From Planktomarina temperata RCA23 (lineage in GTDB: Bacteria; Pseudomonadota; Alphaproteobacteria; Rhodobacterales; Rhodobacteraceae), in the NCBI RefSeq assembly GCF_000738435.1, contig NZ_CP003984.1:2480001-2544000 (forward strand): a stretch of 64,000 nucleotides of DNA. Reading direction: 5' to 3'. Below, one piece after another: positions 8,439 through 17,866 of the stretch. The notes below the pieces were generated by a model, which worked only from the letters and a program-made list of their open reading frames with translations, did no database searches and was not told where the DNA came from. Position 1 is the first letter of the stretch, and each line of letters begins with the position of its first letter. Position numbers and translations under genes: made by a program.

Positions 8439-9287
8439 TCATTCCGGGTCGGCTATAACGTCCTGGCGTTGCCTGCCCAAGCCTTCGATACCCAGTTCAA
8501 CCACATCACCGGGGCGCAGGTATTGCTGCGGTTTTTGCCCCATTCCAACGCCGGGAGGAGTACCGGTGGAAATAACGTCGCCGGGGTGAAGGCTCATGAA
8601 CTGGCTGAGGTAGGACACCACATGTGCCACGCCGTAGACCATGGTTTTGGTCGACCCATTTTGCATGGTCTTGCCGTTCACTGTCAGCCACATCGGCAGG
8701 TTCTGCGGATCGGAAATTTCGTCCTTTGTGACCAGCCACGGACCGATCTGGCCGTAATTGTCACAGGATTTGCCTTTGGTCCAATTGCCCGCTCTTTCCA
8801 GTTGAAAAGCGCGTTCAGACACATCGTTTGTCACGGCATAGCCCGCAACGTATTTCAGTGCATCAGATTCAGACACGTATTTCGCGCGCTTGCCGATCAC
8901 GACGGCCAGTTCCACTTCCCAATCGGTTTTTTCCGAACCACGCGGGATGATGATCGGGTCATTTGGACCACAGATTGCGCTGGTGGCTTTCATGAATATC
9001 ACTGGTTCCGGCGGCACATCCATACCGCTTTCTTCCGCGTGGTCTGCATAGTTCAGGCCGATGCAGATGAATTTGCCGGTTCCAGCAATGCAGGCGCCCA
9101 GCCGGGTGTCGGGGCCGACCAAAGGCAGGCTGTTCAAATCCGTCGACCGGATGGCTTTCAACCCGTTATCCGATAAGGTTTCGCCAGCAATATCGTTAAC
9201 TATGCCGGACAGATCACGAATGTTGCCATCGGTGTCGATAATGCCCGGTTTTTCAGCGCCAGTTTCGCCAAATCTAAGAAGCTTCAC
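8439..9287 (-). CDS. Fumarylacetoacetate hydrolase family protein, 2,4-diketo-3-deoxy-L-fuconate/rhamnonate hydrolase-like
   Basis: A 282-residue hydrolase expected to cleave a 2,4-diketo-3-deoxy acid into pyruvate and L-lactate. The start is the GTG at 9287, preceded by AAGGAAATCAAA, giving VKLLRFGETGAEKPGIID as in close homologues. The FAH fold is shown by FICIGLNYADHAEESGMD, the metal-binding EVELAVVIGKRAKYV, the VTNDVSERAFQ strand and the late STGTPPGVGMG loop. The length matches the ureidoglycolate lyase-like and diketo-acid hydrolase subfamily (about 281 residues). It lies downstream of lactonase, dehydrogenase and dehydratase genes of the same operon, which is the main argument for the substrate. 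Confidence 0.86.
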   Translation of the reverse strand: MKLLRFGETGAEKPGIIDTDGNIRDLSGIVNDIAGETLSDNGLKAIRSTDLNSLPLVGPDTRLGACIAGTGKFICIGLNYADHAEESGMDVPPEPVIFMKATSAICGPNDPIIIPRGSEKTDWEVELAVVIGKRAKYVSESDALKYVAGYAVTNDVSERAFQLERAGNWTKGKSCDNYGQIGPWLVTKDEISDPQNLPMWLTVNGKTMQNGSTKTMVYGVAHVVSYLSQFMSLHPGDVISTGTPPGVGMGQKPQQYLRPGDVVELGIEGLGRQRQDVIADPE

Positions 9288-9457
9288 TTTGATTTCCTTT
9301 ATGTATTGGCCCAACCGCGACAGCACGATGTGCGCCACCGGTAACAACTGTGTATTGGTTGTTGAAGTTGTGTTGAGTAGTAATCTGTATTTGCATGTTT
9401 AATTTCCCTTTGAAGTCGGCATAGGCAGGTGCCTGAAGCCATAATCGTGGTTGACCA

Positions 9458-10360
9458 TCATGCCCCTGTCGGAAGTGGTCCAAGCTGGGCGGCATACCGT
9501 GTGATACATTCGAGTCCGAAATCAGTAGGTTGAAGCCAGGGTTCTCGCGCAGATCCGATTTCGATCCCGAGGCGATAGGCGAGCAACGTCTTTCCATACG
9601 TCAGAAACTGCGGGATGCCCTGCATTACGAATGTAAGGACCGGCAGCAATTTTGCATAAAGCTCATCCGCATATTCATGCTCGCCAGCGATAAAAGCAGC
9701 ATGAATTGCCGCCGTTCGGTCAATCGTCTCGATTCCAGGGATCAGTCCTTGAGCTCCGGCCCGCAAATTATCCGTCAATTCCAGCCCGCAGCGACCATTG
9801 AAGACCATTGTCTTACCAGTGAGCGCTTTAGCGGACGGTTCAAGCGCCAACGCCGAGCATTCCAACTTTGCGATCGAAAAATTGGTGTAATTTTGCGCCA
9901 ACGAGATAAGGTTGTTGTCATTGAGACCATAGCCAAGGAATTCGGGCGCGTTCTGAATGCCCACCGGACAATCGAGCGCATTTATAACTTCAGAGAAGAA
10001 AGTAAGGAGTGCGGCTTCGCTGATCGTTTCAGACGGAGGTTGCAGGAGCAGCGCAGTAGCACCCAGATCAAGTGCTCGTCTAGCCGCTTTCAGCTGATTG
10101 TCGGGTGTTTCTCCACGGATAGTTACAATCATCGGTAATTGGTTGTTCAGACGTTTTGCAATCGTAGTTATCACGGCCGCGCACTCATCTTCATCCAATT
10201 TGGCTGCTTCTGTCCCGAGTCCCAGAACTGCAATGCCTTTCGCCCCAGCTGAGATGGCCGCGTCCACCTGAAGTGAGAACGGATCGAGCCGGAGTTCACC
10301 GTCAGAGCCAAAAAAGGAGTAAAGCATCGGATAAATTCCTGGATGCAATTGTTTTGTCAT
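9458..10360 (-). CDS. Dihydrodipicolinate synthase/N-acetylneuraminate lyase family aldolase
   Basis: A 300-residue class I aldolase-like TIM barrel. The N-terminal region reads GIYPMLYSFFGSDGELRLDP and then GAKGIAVLGLGTEAAKLDEDE, equivalent to the GTTGE loop of the family. The Schiff-base lysine is probably the one in IAKLEC, followed by VFNGRCGLEL. In this context it probably splits or dehydrates a 2-keto-3-deoxy sugar acid, an alternative to the dehydrogenase/hydrolase branch of the same operon. That role is inferred. The start ATG at 10360 has only a weak AGAAAG site. A 170-base spacer separates it from the hydrolase downstream. Confidence 0.82.
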   Translation of the reverse strand: MTKQLHPGIYPMLYSFFGSDGELRLDPFSLQVDAAISAGAKGIAVLGLGTEAAKLDEDECAAVITTIAKRLNNQLPMIVTIRGETPDNQLKAARRALDLGATALLLQPPSETISEAALLTFFSEVINALDCPVGIQNAPEFLGYGLNDNNLISLAQNYTNFSIAKLECSALALEPSAKALTGKTMVFNGRCGLELTDNLRAGAQGLIPGIETIDRTAAIHAAFIAGEHEYADELYAKLLPVLTFVMQGIPQFLTYGKTLLAYRLGIEIGSAREPWLQPTDFGLECITRYAAQLGPLPTGA

Positions 10361-10507
10361 TTGATTAGTCTTTCTCTTTTAGCGAACATGGTCGATTGCT
10401 GTCGCGTCTAGCTATGTATTTGTCGTTACCGGCAATGGTGAGACGCATCGCTAAGACTTTTCCCATTTAGGCATCTCAAACGACATGCCAATTGCACAAT
10501 CCTGTCG

Positions 10508-11404
10508 TTAGATTCGATAAACCCGCTCTGCGGTCTTCCTTAGCAGAAGCGCCTGTTCATTTTCGGAGAGCGGCGCTATAATTTCGGCAAATGCCTGCCA
10601 ATGCTGAACATAAGTCGCAAAGAGCTTGTCGACCGGGAAGTTGCTCGCAAGCATAGATCTTTCGGGGCCGAATGCTTCGAGAACCTCATAAATGTACGGG
10701 CGAAAGCTTTCGACGGTCCAGTTGTGATCAAACATGCCAAGACCGCTGATCTTTACGGTTATGTTAGGTTGGGCGGCCATTGTTCGCAGACCCTCCTTCC
10801 ATTCTTTCCAGCCATCAGGGGTTCGATCAACAAACATACCGGCATGGTTCAAAACGATACCTACGTCGGGGTTTTTGGCTGCAAGGGCAGCGCAGCCCGC
10901 CATTTGATGTGGGTATATTTGCAAATCAAATGACAGATCATGTGACCGCAGCAGATCGAAGTTTTCCATCCAAACCGGATTGGCCAGATGATCAGGCGCA
11001 CCGTAGGAATAATCAGCGATTTCGTGCAGGTTCAAAACCTGACGGATACCCCGTGTGTTGGCAAATCTTTTTTGATCAATTATCTGCGCTTCAGCATCAT
11101 CCGCGGCAAGATCCACGTTCACGACAAGCGCCTGGGGTTTGCCTTCGCCTGCTCCGTCGGCGAGCGATTGAAGAACTCGAGTCTCTTCCACGCGGTCTGT
11201 CGGAAAAGCTTCGACATGCACCGCTTTTTCAAGGACAACCTCTGCCCCACCCTCAGCCAGTAGTTCAGGCAGAAGATAGCTGCGGGCGATTTCAGCTGTA
11301 TTGCCAATAAAACTGTCTGACGGTTCCTCAAAATGCGGGTACAGGCCCGTAGACAGATCCCACAAGTGAATGTGTGCATCGACAACTCTAATGGGGTCGC
11401 TCAT
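10508..11404 (-). CDS. Amidohydrolase family lactonase (L-rhamnono/L-fucono-lactonase-like)
   Basis: A 298-residue COG3618-type metal hydrolase with start at 11404 after GAAGGAGTAGAAC. It should open the aldono-lactone produced by the sugar 1-dehydrogenase immediately upstream (11446-12228). Motifs are the N-terminal VVDAHIHLWD metal site, the VLEKAVHVEAF strand, GIVLNHAGMF with the second histidine, ITVKISGLGMF, and the late MLASNFPVDKLF aspartate-type site, here with Asn in place of the usual Ser/Thr before the FP turn. It differs enough from the 4854-5741 homologue to be a separate acquisition rather than a recent duplicate. Confidence 0.84.
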   Translation of the reverse strand: MSDPIRVVDAHIHLWDLSTGLYPHFEEPSDSFIGNTAEIARSYLLPELLAEGGAEVVLEKAVHVEAFPTDRVEETRVLQSLADGAGEGKPQALVVNVDLAADDAEAQIIDQKRFANTRGIRQVLNLHEIADYSYGAPDHLANPVWMENFDLLRSHDLSFDLQIYPHQMAGCAALAAKNPDVGIVLNHAGMFVDRTPDGWKEWKEGLRTMAAQPNITVKISGLGMFDHNWTVESFRPYIYEVLEAFGPERSMLASNFPVDKLFATYVQHWQAFAEIIAPLSENEQALLLRKTAERVYRI

Positions 11405-11445
11405 GTTCTACTCCTTCTGATTTCAAATAATCCGGTTCGGGTTGG

Positions 11446-12228
11446 CTATTCCAAATTTACGTACATGCCGCCGTCGACAAGAAGGCTTGCGCCAGTGACA
11501 TAGCGGGCCATATCCGAGGCCAAGAACACTGCAACTTGGCCAATATCGTCTGGCGTTCCGAACCGACCGAGTGGGATACGTTTCAAAGAATACTCAGCAA
11601 GTTCTGTACCGTCGAGAACGTCGCGTGTAAGGTCAGTCAGAATGGTTCCGGGCATGATGGAGTTGCAGCGAATATTGTGCTTACCAAGCGAGATTGACAC
11701 CGACTGCATCATCGAGTGAACCGCGGCCTTGGTTGGTGTATAATGACTTTGCAATTCGCCACCTACTAGCGCGCTAATTGACGAAGTAGCAATGATCGCG
11801 CCGCCGTGGCCCTGTTTCACCATCTGCCGCGCAGCAGCCTGAGAAACAATGAAACTACCTTCGTAATTTACAGCCGACACCCTTCGCATGACATCAATCG
11901 GAATATCCAAAAACGAGTGGAAAGGACAAATCCCAGCATTCGATGACAATACATCCACTTTGCCAAACTCCGCGACTGCGGCATCAACAATTTTCTGTCC
12001 GGTATCGGGGTCAGCAACATTACCCTCAACTGCAATCGCACGGCGCCCTGACGCTTCAATGTCGGCCAAAACGGCCTCAATTCCCTCCGTTTGACCAAGT
12101 TCGGCATCATTTTCGCTGAAATAATTGATGACCACATCAGCGCCTGCCTGCGCCATGGCGCGAGATATACCCGCGCCTATTCCGCGGGATCCCCCGGTTA
12201 CGATCACACATTTGTCTTTAAGAAGCAT
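11446..12228 (-). CDS. SDR-family L-rhamnose 1-dehydrogenase-like
   Basis: Short-chain dehydrogenase of 260 residues that oxidises the anomeric carbon of the sugar with NAD(P). The cofactor motif is VTGGSRGIGAG at about residues 10-20, followed by NNAG-equivalent SSNAGIC, the catalytic serine in SSISALVGG and the YxxxK motif YTPTKAAVH. The combination LLKDKCVIVTGG...YTPTKAAVHSMMQS recalls the characterised bacterial L-rhamnose 1-dehydrogenases, so this is my best assignment; a generic 3-oxoacyl reductase is the alternative. A GTG at 12231 and the ATG at 12228 are both possible starts; I take the ATG. It lies between the dehydratase and lactonase genes of the operon. Confidence 0.84.
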   Translation of the reverse strand: MLLKDKCVIVTGGSRGIGAGISRAMAQAGADVVINYFSENDAELGQTEGIEAVLADIEASGRRAIAVEGNVADPDTGQKIVDAAVAEFGKVDVLSSNAGICPFHSFLDIPIDVMRRVSAVNYEGSFIVSQAAARQMVKQGHGGAIIATSSISALVGGELQSHYTPTKAAVHSMMQSVSISLGKHNIRCNSIMPGTILTDLTRDVLDGTELAEYSLKRIPLGRFGTPDDIGQVAVFLASDMARYVTGASLLVDGGMYVNLE

Positions 12229-12392
12229 CACGCAGGTCCTTTTTTGATAGTGCTAGAACAATCTTGTAACCCGTCATATCCGTGAGACAGACCGTGTTGT
12301 CTTACTAAGCGAGAGTTTTCGGTTCATCTTATTCCTTGAGGGGTTGAGAGACGAAAACGAATACATGGCCAAATGGATCGAAAGAATCTGGG

Positions 12393-13559
12393 TCATCGGA
12401 TCGGAGTGAAGCCAGGCAGCGCAAGACTCACCCCAAGCCCTGGATCATCGCTGAGCGTGATCTCGCCGTTGAGAGGTATGGCTGCACCATCAAATAGGGG
12501 TGTTTCCTCATGCTCCTCATAAGCCGGAACCGGGAAGTATTCGACCATGCCGATGGTATTGTCACTTGCCGCCAGATGCAGTGTGGGGAGACCGTAGGCA
12601 TGTGGGTATACGGAGAGTCCGGCTGCTTGCGCGAGCGTGCACACGTGCTGGGCCTCGCTGAACCCGCCAACCCGGCCGATATCGAATTGGATGATATCGA
12701 GGGCTTCGGCCTCAATCAACTGAGCGAATCCATAACGAGTGGTCTCGTGTTCGCCGGCAGCGATCGGTACCGGTGATGCCCGCCTTAACGCGGCGTAGTC
12801 TCTGATCTGATCGGGCATCAGCGGCTCCTCCACCCACTTGAGGTTGAACGGACCGAGCGCGTGGCACATCTGCAGCGCGTACTCGAGGTCCCAACCCATG
12901 TAGGCATCTGCCATGATGTCGATATCGTCACCGACGGTTGAGCGAAGAAGCTCGACTATCTCGATGTTGCGGTTCATGCCCTCCCGTCCGTCTACCGGAC
13001 CGTGGAGAAACCGCATTTTCATGGCCTTAAATCCCCGGCTAACGTAGCCGGCTGCTTCGCGGGTGAACTCGTCCTCGTTAGTGAAGTGAAGCCCACTTGC
13101 ATAAATAGGGATCGAACCCCGGGTCCTGCCACCGAGGAGCTGATGCACCGGTTGGCCCAAATGTTTGCCGGCGAGATCCCACAGAGCAATATCGATGCCG
13201 CTGATCGCGTGCAACGCAGGACCCTTTCGCCCGTAGGGCATGGTGCTTCGATACATCTGGTCCCAGAGCATATTGCGGTTGAGCGGGTCGCTTCCGATCA
13301 AGAACCTGTTGAGATGCTGATCGATGATGGAGCTGCTGGTGCGGCAGTAATCCTCGCACCAACCCGTACCCACCAGACCGTCTTCGGTCTCGATCTCGAC
13401 CACACACATAGAGTCGTTTGGGAACCAGCTCGACAGCGGATGTCGATACTCGGGGTATCTCGCCATGGGGGTGACCAGCTTGAGCTCATCTTGCCTAGCG
13501 GCGAAGTCGCCCCAAAACGACGTGTCAACGGGGGTCACCTTCACTCTTGCGATCTTCAT
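12393..13559 (-). CDS. Enolase-superfamily sugar-acid dehydratase (L-rhamnonate dehydratase-like)
   Basis: A 388-residue mandelate racemase/muconate lactonizing family protein. It starts at 13559 after GAGGAGAATACA. Rhamnonate-dehydratase-like traits are the MPYGRKGPALHAISGIDIAL capping/barrel junction, FKAMKMRFLHGP on the base strand, metal ligands in IMADAYMGWD, WVEEPLMP and AAGEHETTRYG, and the histidine in VYPHAYG. It should convert an L-aldonate to the 2-keto-3-deoxy acid. It follows directly after the PotABCD-like transporter genes, so uptake and dehydration are coupled. A related paralogue is at 19526-20818, and the two share the YGRKG segment and the EEPLMP site. Confidence 0.86.
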   Translation of the reverse strand: MKIARVKVTPVDTSFWGDFAARQDELKLVTPMARYPEYRHPLSSWFPNDSMCVVEIETEDGLVGTGWCEDYCRTSSSIIDQHLNRFLIGSDPLNRNMLWDQMYRSTMPYGRKGPALHAISGIDIALWDLAGKHLGQPVHQLLGGRTRGSIPIYASGLHFTNEDEFTREAAGYVSRGFKAMKMRFLHGPVDGREGMNRNIEIVELLRSTVGDDIDIMADAYMGWDLEYALQMCHALGPFNLKWVEEPLMPDQIRDYAALRRASPVPIAAGEHETTRYGFAQLIEAEALDIIQFDIGRVGGFSEAQHVCTLAQAAGLSVYPHAYGLPTLHLAASDNTIGMVEYFPVPAYEEHEETPLFDGAAIPLNGEITLSDDPGLGVSLALPGFTPIR

Positions 13560-13586
13560 TGTATTCTCCTCAAGGTCGTTGAATTG

Positions 13587-14711
13587 TCAAAGGGCTTTGT
13601 CTTTTGAAACAATCGTTTCCGGCAATAACGCAGCGTCATCCGTAAGAAAGCTAAGGCGCAACGTCTGACCGGACCGCAGTACAGGCGTGTTACCAGAGCG
13701 AAACTCCTTGAATACCAAGTCTTGCTGGCCGTTGCACTTAATCGTGTAACGATGCACGTCACCGAAGAAGACTACCTCGGTAACCGTCGCATCAAATGAC
13801 ACATGTCCATTTCCCAGGGCAGCGTGTTCGGGCAGTCGAACAATTTTTTCCGGCCGCACCGAAAGCAGGGCATGACGGCGACCCGATTCGGGTGGTCGTG
13901 GATAGATGGTGTCAAGTCCATCAATCACCCATCCTCCTGCAGACTTCTCAAGCGGATTGGTGAGTGTCAGGAGATTCGTTTCGCCTATGAACTCCGCGGC
14001 AAAGCGCGATTTCGGATGATCATAGATCTGTTGAGGATGGCCGATCTGAACGATTTGGCCTTGGTCCATAATTGCGATTCGATCGGATAATGTTAGAGCC
14101 TCACCCTGATCGTGCGTTACATATATAACGGTGCAGCCAATCTGCTGCTGATAGTGTTTGATCTCGAGTTGCATGCGTTCCCTCAACTTGAGGTCCAACG
14201 CGCCCAAGGGTTCATCCATCAGGAGCACTTTTGGCTCGAAGACGATGGCACGTGCGAAGGCGACGCGCTGGCGTTGGCCGCCAGAAAGCTGGTTCGGCAT
14301 GCGCTCCAAAAACCCGCCAAGGCCAACGAGGTCAAGGGCGGCGGCAACCCGTTCCTGCGTGACCTGACTGTCAGCACCGCGCATCTTCAAAGGAAAGCCG
14401 ACATTCTGCTCCACATTCATGTGCGGGAACAAAGAGTAGCTTTGAAACACCATTCCGATGTTCCGCTTTTCAATGGGTGTCGCGGTCACGGGAACGCCTG
14501 CTATGGATATCTCGCCCGCGCTCGGGTTCAGGAAGCCCGCCAACATGTTCAGGGCAGTCGTCTTGCCGGAACCGCTTGGCCCAAGAAGCGTAAGGAACTC
14601 GCCGGCCCCAACGCTGAGTGTGAAATTCCCGAGCACCTCCACGTCACCGAAAGATTTACAGACCCCGCTGAATTCAACGACTGCGCCCCTGGACTCTTGA
14701 AGTTGTTTCAT
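13587..14711 (-). CDS. PotA-like ABC transporter ATP-binding protein
   Basis: A 374-residue ATPase of the spermidine/putrescine/iron (PotA/FbpC) class that drives the two permeases upstream. Walker A is GPSGSGKTT at about residues 44-52, signature LSGGQRQRVAFARA, Walker B VLLMDEPLGALD, switch histidine in VTHDQGEAL. A TOBE-type C-terminal domain follows (RHALLSVRPEKIV). Length is typical. It lies between the permease at 14786 and the dehydratase at 12393. Although the family is usually called polyamine transport, the surrounding enzymes point to a sugar acid or a related anion as cargo. Confidence 0.88.
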   Translation of the reverse strand: MKQLQESRGAVVEFSGVCKSFGDVEVLGNFTLSVGAGEFLTLLGPSGSGKTTALNMLAGFLNPSAGEISIAGVPVTATPIEKRNIGMVFQSYSLFPHMNVEQNVGFPLKMRGADSQVTQERVAAALDLVGLGGFLERMPNQLSGGQRQRVAFARAIVFEPKVLLMDEPLGALDLKLRERMQLEIKHYQQQIGCTVIYVTHDQGEALTLSDRIAIMDQGQIVQIGHPQQIYDHPKSRFAAEFIGETNLLTLTNPLEKSAGGWVIDGLDTIYPRPPESGRRHALLSVRPEKIVRLPEHAALGNGHVSFDATVTEVVFFGDVHRYTIKCNGQQDLVFKEFRSGNTPVLRSGQTLRLSFLTDDAALLPETIVSKDKAL

Positions 14712-14785
14712 GGTTGCAAATCCTTAACAAGAGCATCCGCTGGCATTCTGGCAATCTTGATACGTTCTGACTTCAGCATTGTGTC

Positions 14786-15571
14786 CTACTTCTGTTTTAA
14801 GCGTTGTGTCGCCCGCGTTTGGAGCAGAGTGCCGAGACCAATTCCGATCGTGGTTAGGGCAATCAGAATGGACGCGACGGCCGCGACGGTGGGATCGATC
14901 TCAAATCTGAGATCCTGCCAGATGCGCACGGGTAGAGTTTGCTGACCGCTCATAACGAACAAGGCGACAATCAGCTCGTCAAAGGAGATGAAAAAACTGA
15001 AGATTGCCGAGGCGAAGACCGCCGGTCTGATTGCAGGAAAGGTGACATACCAGAATGTACGTATTGGCCCGGCACCATGGATACGCGCCGCGCGTTCCAA
15101 CGTTGTGTCAAAATGCTCGAGAGTCGCGGAGACGATCAGCACCGAAAATGGCATCGCCAGAATGCTGTGCGCGAGAATCAAGCCGAAATTGCTCCCGATG
15201 AGATCAAGCTGCGCAAAGAGAAGGAAGAGAGCAAGAGCCACAATGATAGCGGGAACGACGATCGGCGAGATCATCAGGGCATAGACGATGCCCTTCCCGA
15301 AGAATCGCGTCCGAGTTAGGCCAAGTGCAGCCAAGGTGCCGAGAGTTGTGGCGATAAGAGAGGCAGGGACTCCGATTATGAAACTCAAGATGGTCGCGTC
15401 CAGAAAGTCGGAGTCCTCGAAGTAGTTACGGTACCAACGCAAGGATAGAGATTCCGGTGGAAATTGAAGAAAGCGAGAATCGACGAACGAGATCGGTATG
15501 ACGATCAACAGCGGTGTAAGCAGGTATAACGCCACGAACGCGAAGTATATGGAAAGCAGAATGCGGGACAT
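14786..15571 (-). CDS. PotC-like ABC transporter permease
   Basis: A 261-residue inner-membrane protein with about six hydrophobic segments. The first is near residues 8-30 (IYFAFVALYLLTPLLIVIPI). The EAA-loop typical of binding-protein-dependent permeases is LERAARIHGAGPIRTFWYVT, where the ATPase docks. The start at 15571 is three bases after the stop of the partner permease, so the two are translationally coupled. It works as a heterodimer with the 15575-16501 product in import driven by the ATPase at 13587. Confidence 0.87.
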   Translation of the reverse strand: MSRILLSIYFAFVALYLLTPLLIVIPISFVDSRFLQFPPESLSLRWYRNYFEDSDFLDATILSFIIGVPASLIATTLGTLAALGLTRTRFFGKGIVYALMISPIVVPAIIVALALFLLFAQLDLIGSNFGLILAHSILAMPFSVLIVSATLEHFDTTLERAARIHGAGPIRTFWYVTFPAIRPAVFASAIFSFFISFDELIVALFVMSGQQTLPVRIWQDLRFEIDPTVAAVASILIALTTIGIGLGTLLQTRATQRLKQK

Positions 15572-15574
15572 GGG

Positions 15575-16501
15575 TCAGACCGGCTCCTTCGAACGTCTCT
15601 TAGGAGCCCCTGGCGTCGCCGCATCGAGAATGAAACGTAGCATCAGCACTATCAAGACCGTAGATACTAAAAGAATTAGTCCGATAGCCGAAGCAAAACC
15701 CCAGTTTAGCAATTCTTCGATCTGAAAAACGATGAGGTTGCCGATCATTAAGTCCTTTCGTCCGCCAACCAGCGCAGGGGTGATGAAGAACCCCATGGAA
15801 AGGATGAAGATGATGATGGACCCGTTGCGCGCGCCAGACAGACTTAAGGGGAAGTACACGAAAAGGAAGGCGCGAAATGGGCTCGCCCCCAGGACGCGGG
15901 CTGCCTTGATCAGGCCGTTGTCGATCTCGACCATGACAGAATAACTGGTAAGAATCATGATTGGCAGCATGATCTGCACCATCGCGACATAGACCGCACC
16001 GGTCGTATAGAGCATGGGAATCGGCTCTGTTGTCACGCCGAGCGCGATCAGCAGTGAATTGATGAGGCCTTCGCGCCCAAGAACGGCCATCCAGGAATAA
16101 CTACGGACCAGGATGCTGACCCAAAGCGGTAGGAGGATAAGGAAAATCAGGAAGGGCCGGATTCGCGAGCGGACGGTCGCCAGAAAATAGGCCGCGGGAT
16201 AGCCAATAATGAAACAGAGGAGCGTCACGATGGCGGTTAGCTTGACCGTATTGAATAAGACACGAGGGTAGACCGGTCGAGAAAAGAACTTCTCGAAATG
16301 AGCCGTGGTGAAGTTGGGATCAAAAACACTCATCTTCATCAATTGGATAAGGGGATAAGCAAAGAAAATCAGCAGTAGCACTACCGCCGGCACCAACAAA
16401 ACGAATGACTGGTCCGCTGTGAGCCGCTTGACGAACGCTAAAAGAGCGTGCCCGCGTATGCGAAGGTTTCCCTTCAAAAAGTTTTGTCTTTCGCCCAACA
16501 C
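15575..16501 (-). CDS. PotB-like ABC transporter permease
   Basis: A permease of about 308 residues with hydrophobic segments at FVLLVPAVVLLLIFFAYPLI, LTAIVTLLCFIIGYPAAYFL and FLIFLILLPLWVSILVR, and an EAA-type loop (LIKAARVLGASPFRAF). The start is uncertain. The frame is open to 16561, but a GTG at 16501 preceded by GTGGAGAGAAG is better placed, and 16516 (GTG) is another option. It lies between the binding protein and PotC-like gene in the same operon. The C-terminus carries several positive residues (APKRRSKEPV). Confidence 0.84.
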   Translation of the reverse strand: MLGERQNFLKGNLRIRGHALLAFVKRLTADQSFVLLVPAVVLLLIFFAYPLIQLMKMSVFDPNFTTAHFEKFFSRPVYPRVLFNTVKLTAIVTLLCFIIGYPAAYFLATVRSRIRPFLIFLILLPLWVSILVRSYSWMAVLGREGLINSLLIALGVTTEPIPMLYTTGAVYVAMVQIMLPIMILTSYSVMVEIDNGLIKAARVLGASPFRAFLFVYFPLSLSGARNGSIIIFILSMGFFITPALVGGRKDLMIGNLIVFQIEELLNWGFASAIGLILLVSTVLIVLMLRFILDAATPGAPKRRSKEPV

Positions 16502-16675
16502 GGAACTTCTCTCCACAATGCAAACGGATTTAATATCGGGGTGCCCCGGTGAGGTACACACGTTAGGCCGCTAAGCTCACACGCTATTTACTGCCGCTAA
16601 AGTTCAACCATAACGGCTCTAGAGCGCCGATGCCCTTACATCCTTGGGTGTAAGGGCATCGGAGGTACTGCGAAA

Positions 16676-17743
16676 CTATTCCAGCAACCACTCAATCCAA
16701 CGTTCTTCCAGATTTTCCCGGTTTTGTCCCCAGAATGCCCAATCGGTCAAAAAGGACTTGGCCGCATTGTCGGGGTTTGTTGGCATGTTGGCGGCAACCT
16801 GAGGATCAAGATTTTCCATCAAACCGGCCACGAATCCGGGATAGGGAATGTCGTTGGCCCAATTGGCCACCCATTCAGGGTTGGCCCATGCGCTTAAATA
16901 GGTTTCCGCCGCATTCTTGTTATCGCAGCCGACCGGGATGCCGTAGTAACTGGAGTCGGTGTTCGAGTCCTGCCAAACCATGACCGCATCGACGCCTTCG
17001 TCCTGCATCACCTTGATACGACCGTTCCAAGCCACGCCCATGTAAGCTTCACCTTCTGCGATCAATTGAATGGGCTCTGCGCCCGCACTCCAAAACTTCA
17101 CCACATGCGGTTTGATCTCGTCGAGCTTTGCAAAGGCCCGGTCCACACCCTCGTCGGTGCCGAGTACGTTATAGATGTTCTCTTTGGCGACACCATCCGC
17201 CAAGAGCGCAAACTCGAGATTGGCCACAGGGGTATCGTGAAGGGTTCGCGGCCCAGGAAAGGCTTCCACGTTCCAGAGATCGGCCATGTTCTGCGGGCCC
17301 CCGTTTGGGAAGTGGTCCGCGCGATAGACCAGAATCTCGGAGAAGGTGACGAATAGGAAGCCTGTTTTCTGTTTGGCAAAATCCGGCATGACGTTGTCTG
17401 GATCGGCGACGCTATAGTCGATCTCCTGTAACAAGCCGTCGCGAGTTGCGATCAGAAATTCGGAACCACTGAGTTCGATGACATCGAAGTCACATCGCCC
17501 TGAGGCGACCATGGCCTTAAGCTTGGCCACGCTGGGATCCGTTTCCAACTTGACCTCGAGACCCGTCCGTTCACCGAGAGGCGTCAGAAAATTCTTGGTG
17601 ATGAGATCCCACGTAACGCCGCCGTAGCCGGCGACGCGGATCGGGTCAGCAGCGTTCGCGACTGTCGCGAACGCCCCCAATACAGTACTGGCGAATAGTC
17701 CAGCAACAGCTGATGTCAGTGTGCGTCGGTTTAGTTCAAACAT
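16676..17743 (-). CDS. PotD/PotF-like ABC transporter substrate-binding protein
   Basis: A 355-residue periplasmic binding protein of the spermidine/putrescine family with a signal peptide (residues 1-32: FELNRRTLTSAVAGLFAST, cleavage near ANA). The mature start is DPIRVAGYGGVTWDLITKNF and domain features include CDFDVIELSGSEFL and AYMGVAWNGRIK. It is the first gene of the long minus-strand operon that runs to rhaM. Two copies of the palindrome TGTTAACCTTAACA lie upstream at 17867 and 17911, so transcription probably begins there under the LacI-type regulator at 23924. Polyamine binding is possible, but sugar acid uptake fits the operon better. Confidence 0.86.
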   Translation of the reverse strand: MFELNRRTLTSAVAGLFASTVLGAFATVANAADPIRVAGYGGVTWDLITKNFLTPLGERTGLEVKLETDPSVAKLKAMVASGRCDFDVIELSGSEFLIATRDGLLQEIDYSVADPDNVMPDFAKQKTGFLFVTFSEILVYRADHFPNGGPQNMADLWNVEAFPGPRTLHDTPVANLEFALLADGVAKENIYNVLGTDEGVDRAFAKLDEIKPHVVKFWSAGAEPIQLIAEGEAYMGVAWNGRIKVMQDEGVDAVMVWQDSNTDSSYYGIPVGCDNKNAAETYLSAWANPEWVANWANDIPYPGFVAGLMENLDPQVAANMPTNPDNAAKSFLTDWAFWGQNRENLEERWIEWLLE

Positions 17744-17866
17744 GTTCCAATCTCCCTGTTACAAGCTCATCCATGAAACTAACGCTGATGAAAGCACCTT
17801 CGAAGCAGCCCATTTACTGCCCTTCTTAACGCGCTACCTTCGGCCCGTTTCAATGGGCTTTTCCTA

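Noticed and set aside
8253-9176. 307-codon plus-strand ORF opposite the FAH-family hydrolase
   Set aside because: It lies antisense to a well-supported gene. Its composition (many H, R and Q) is a shadow of the minus-strand coding frame.
9290-9457. Possible SDR N-terminus in the spacer between the hydrolase and the aldolase (TVVTGGAHR on the minus strand)
   Set aside because: Only a short glycine-motif-like stretch is present without a helix or further domain, so it cannot be called even a fragment with confidence.
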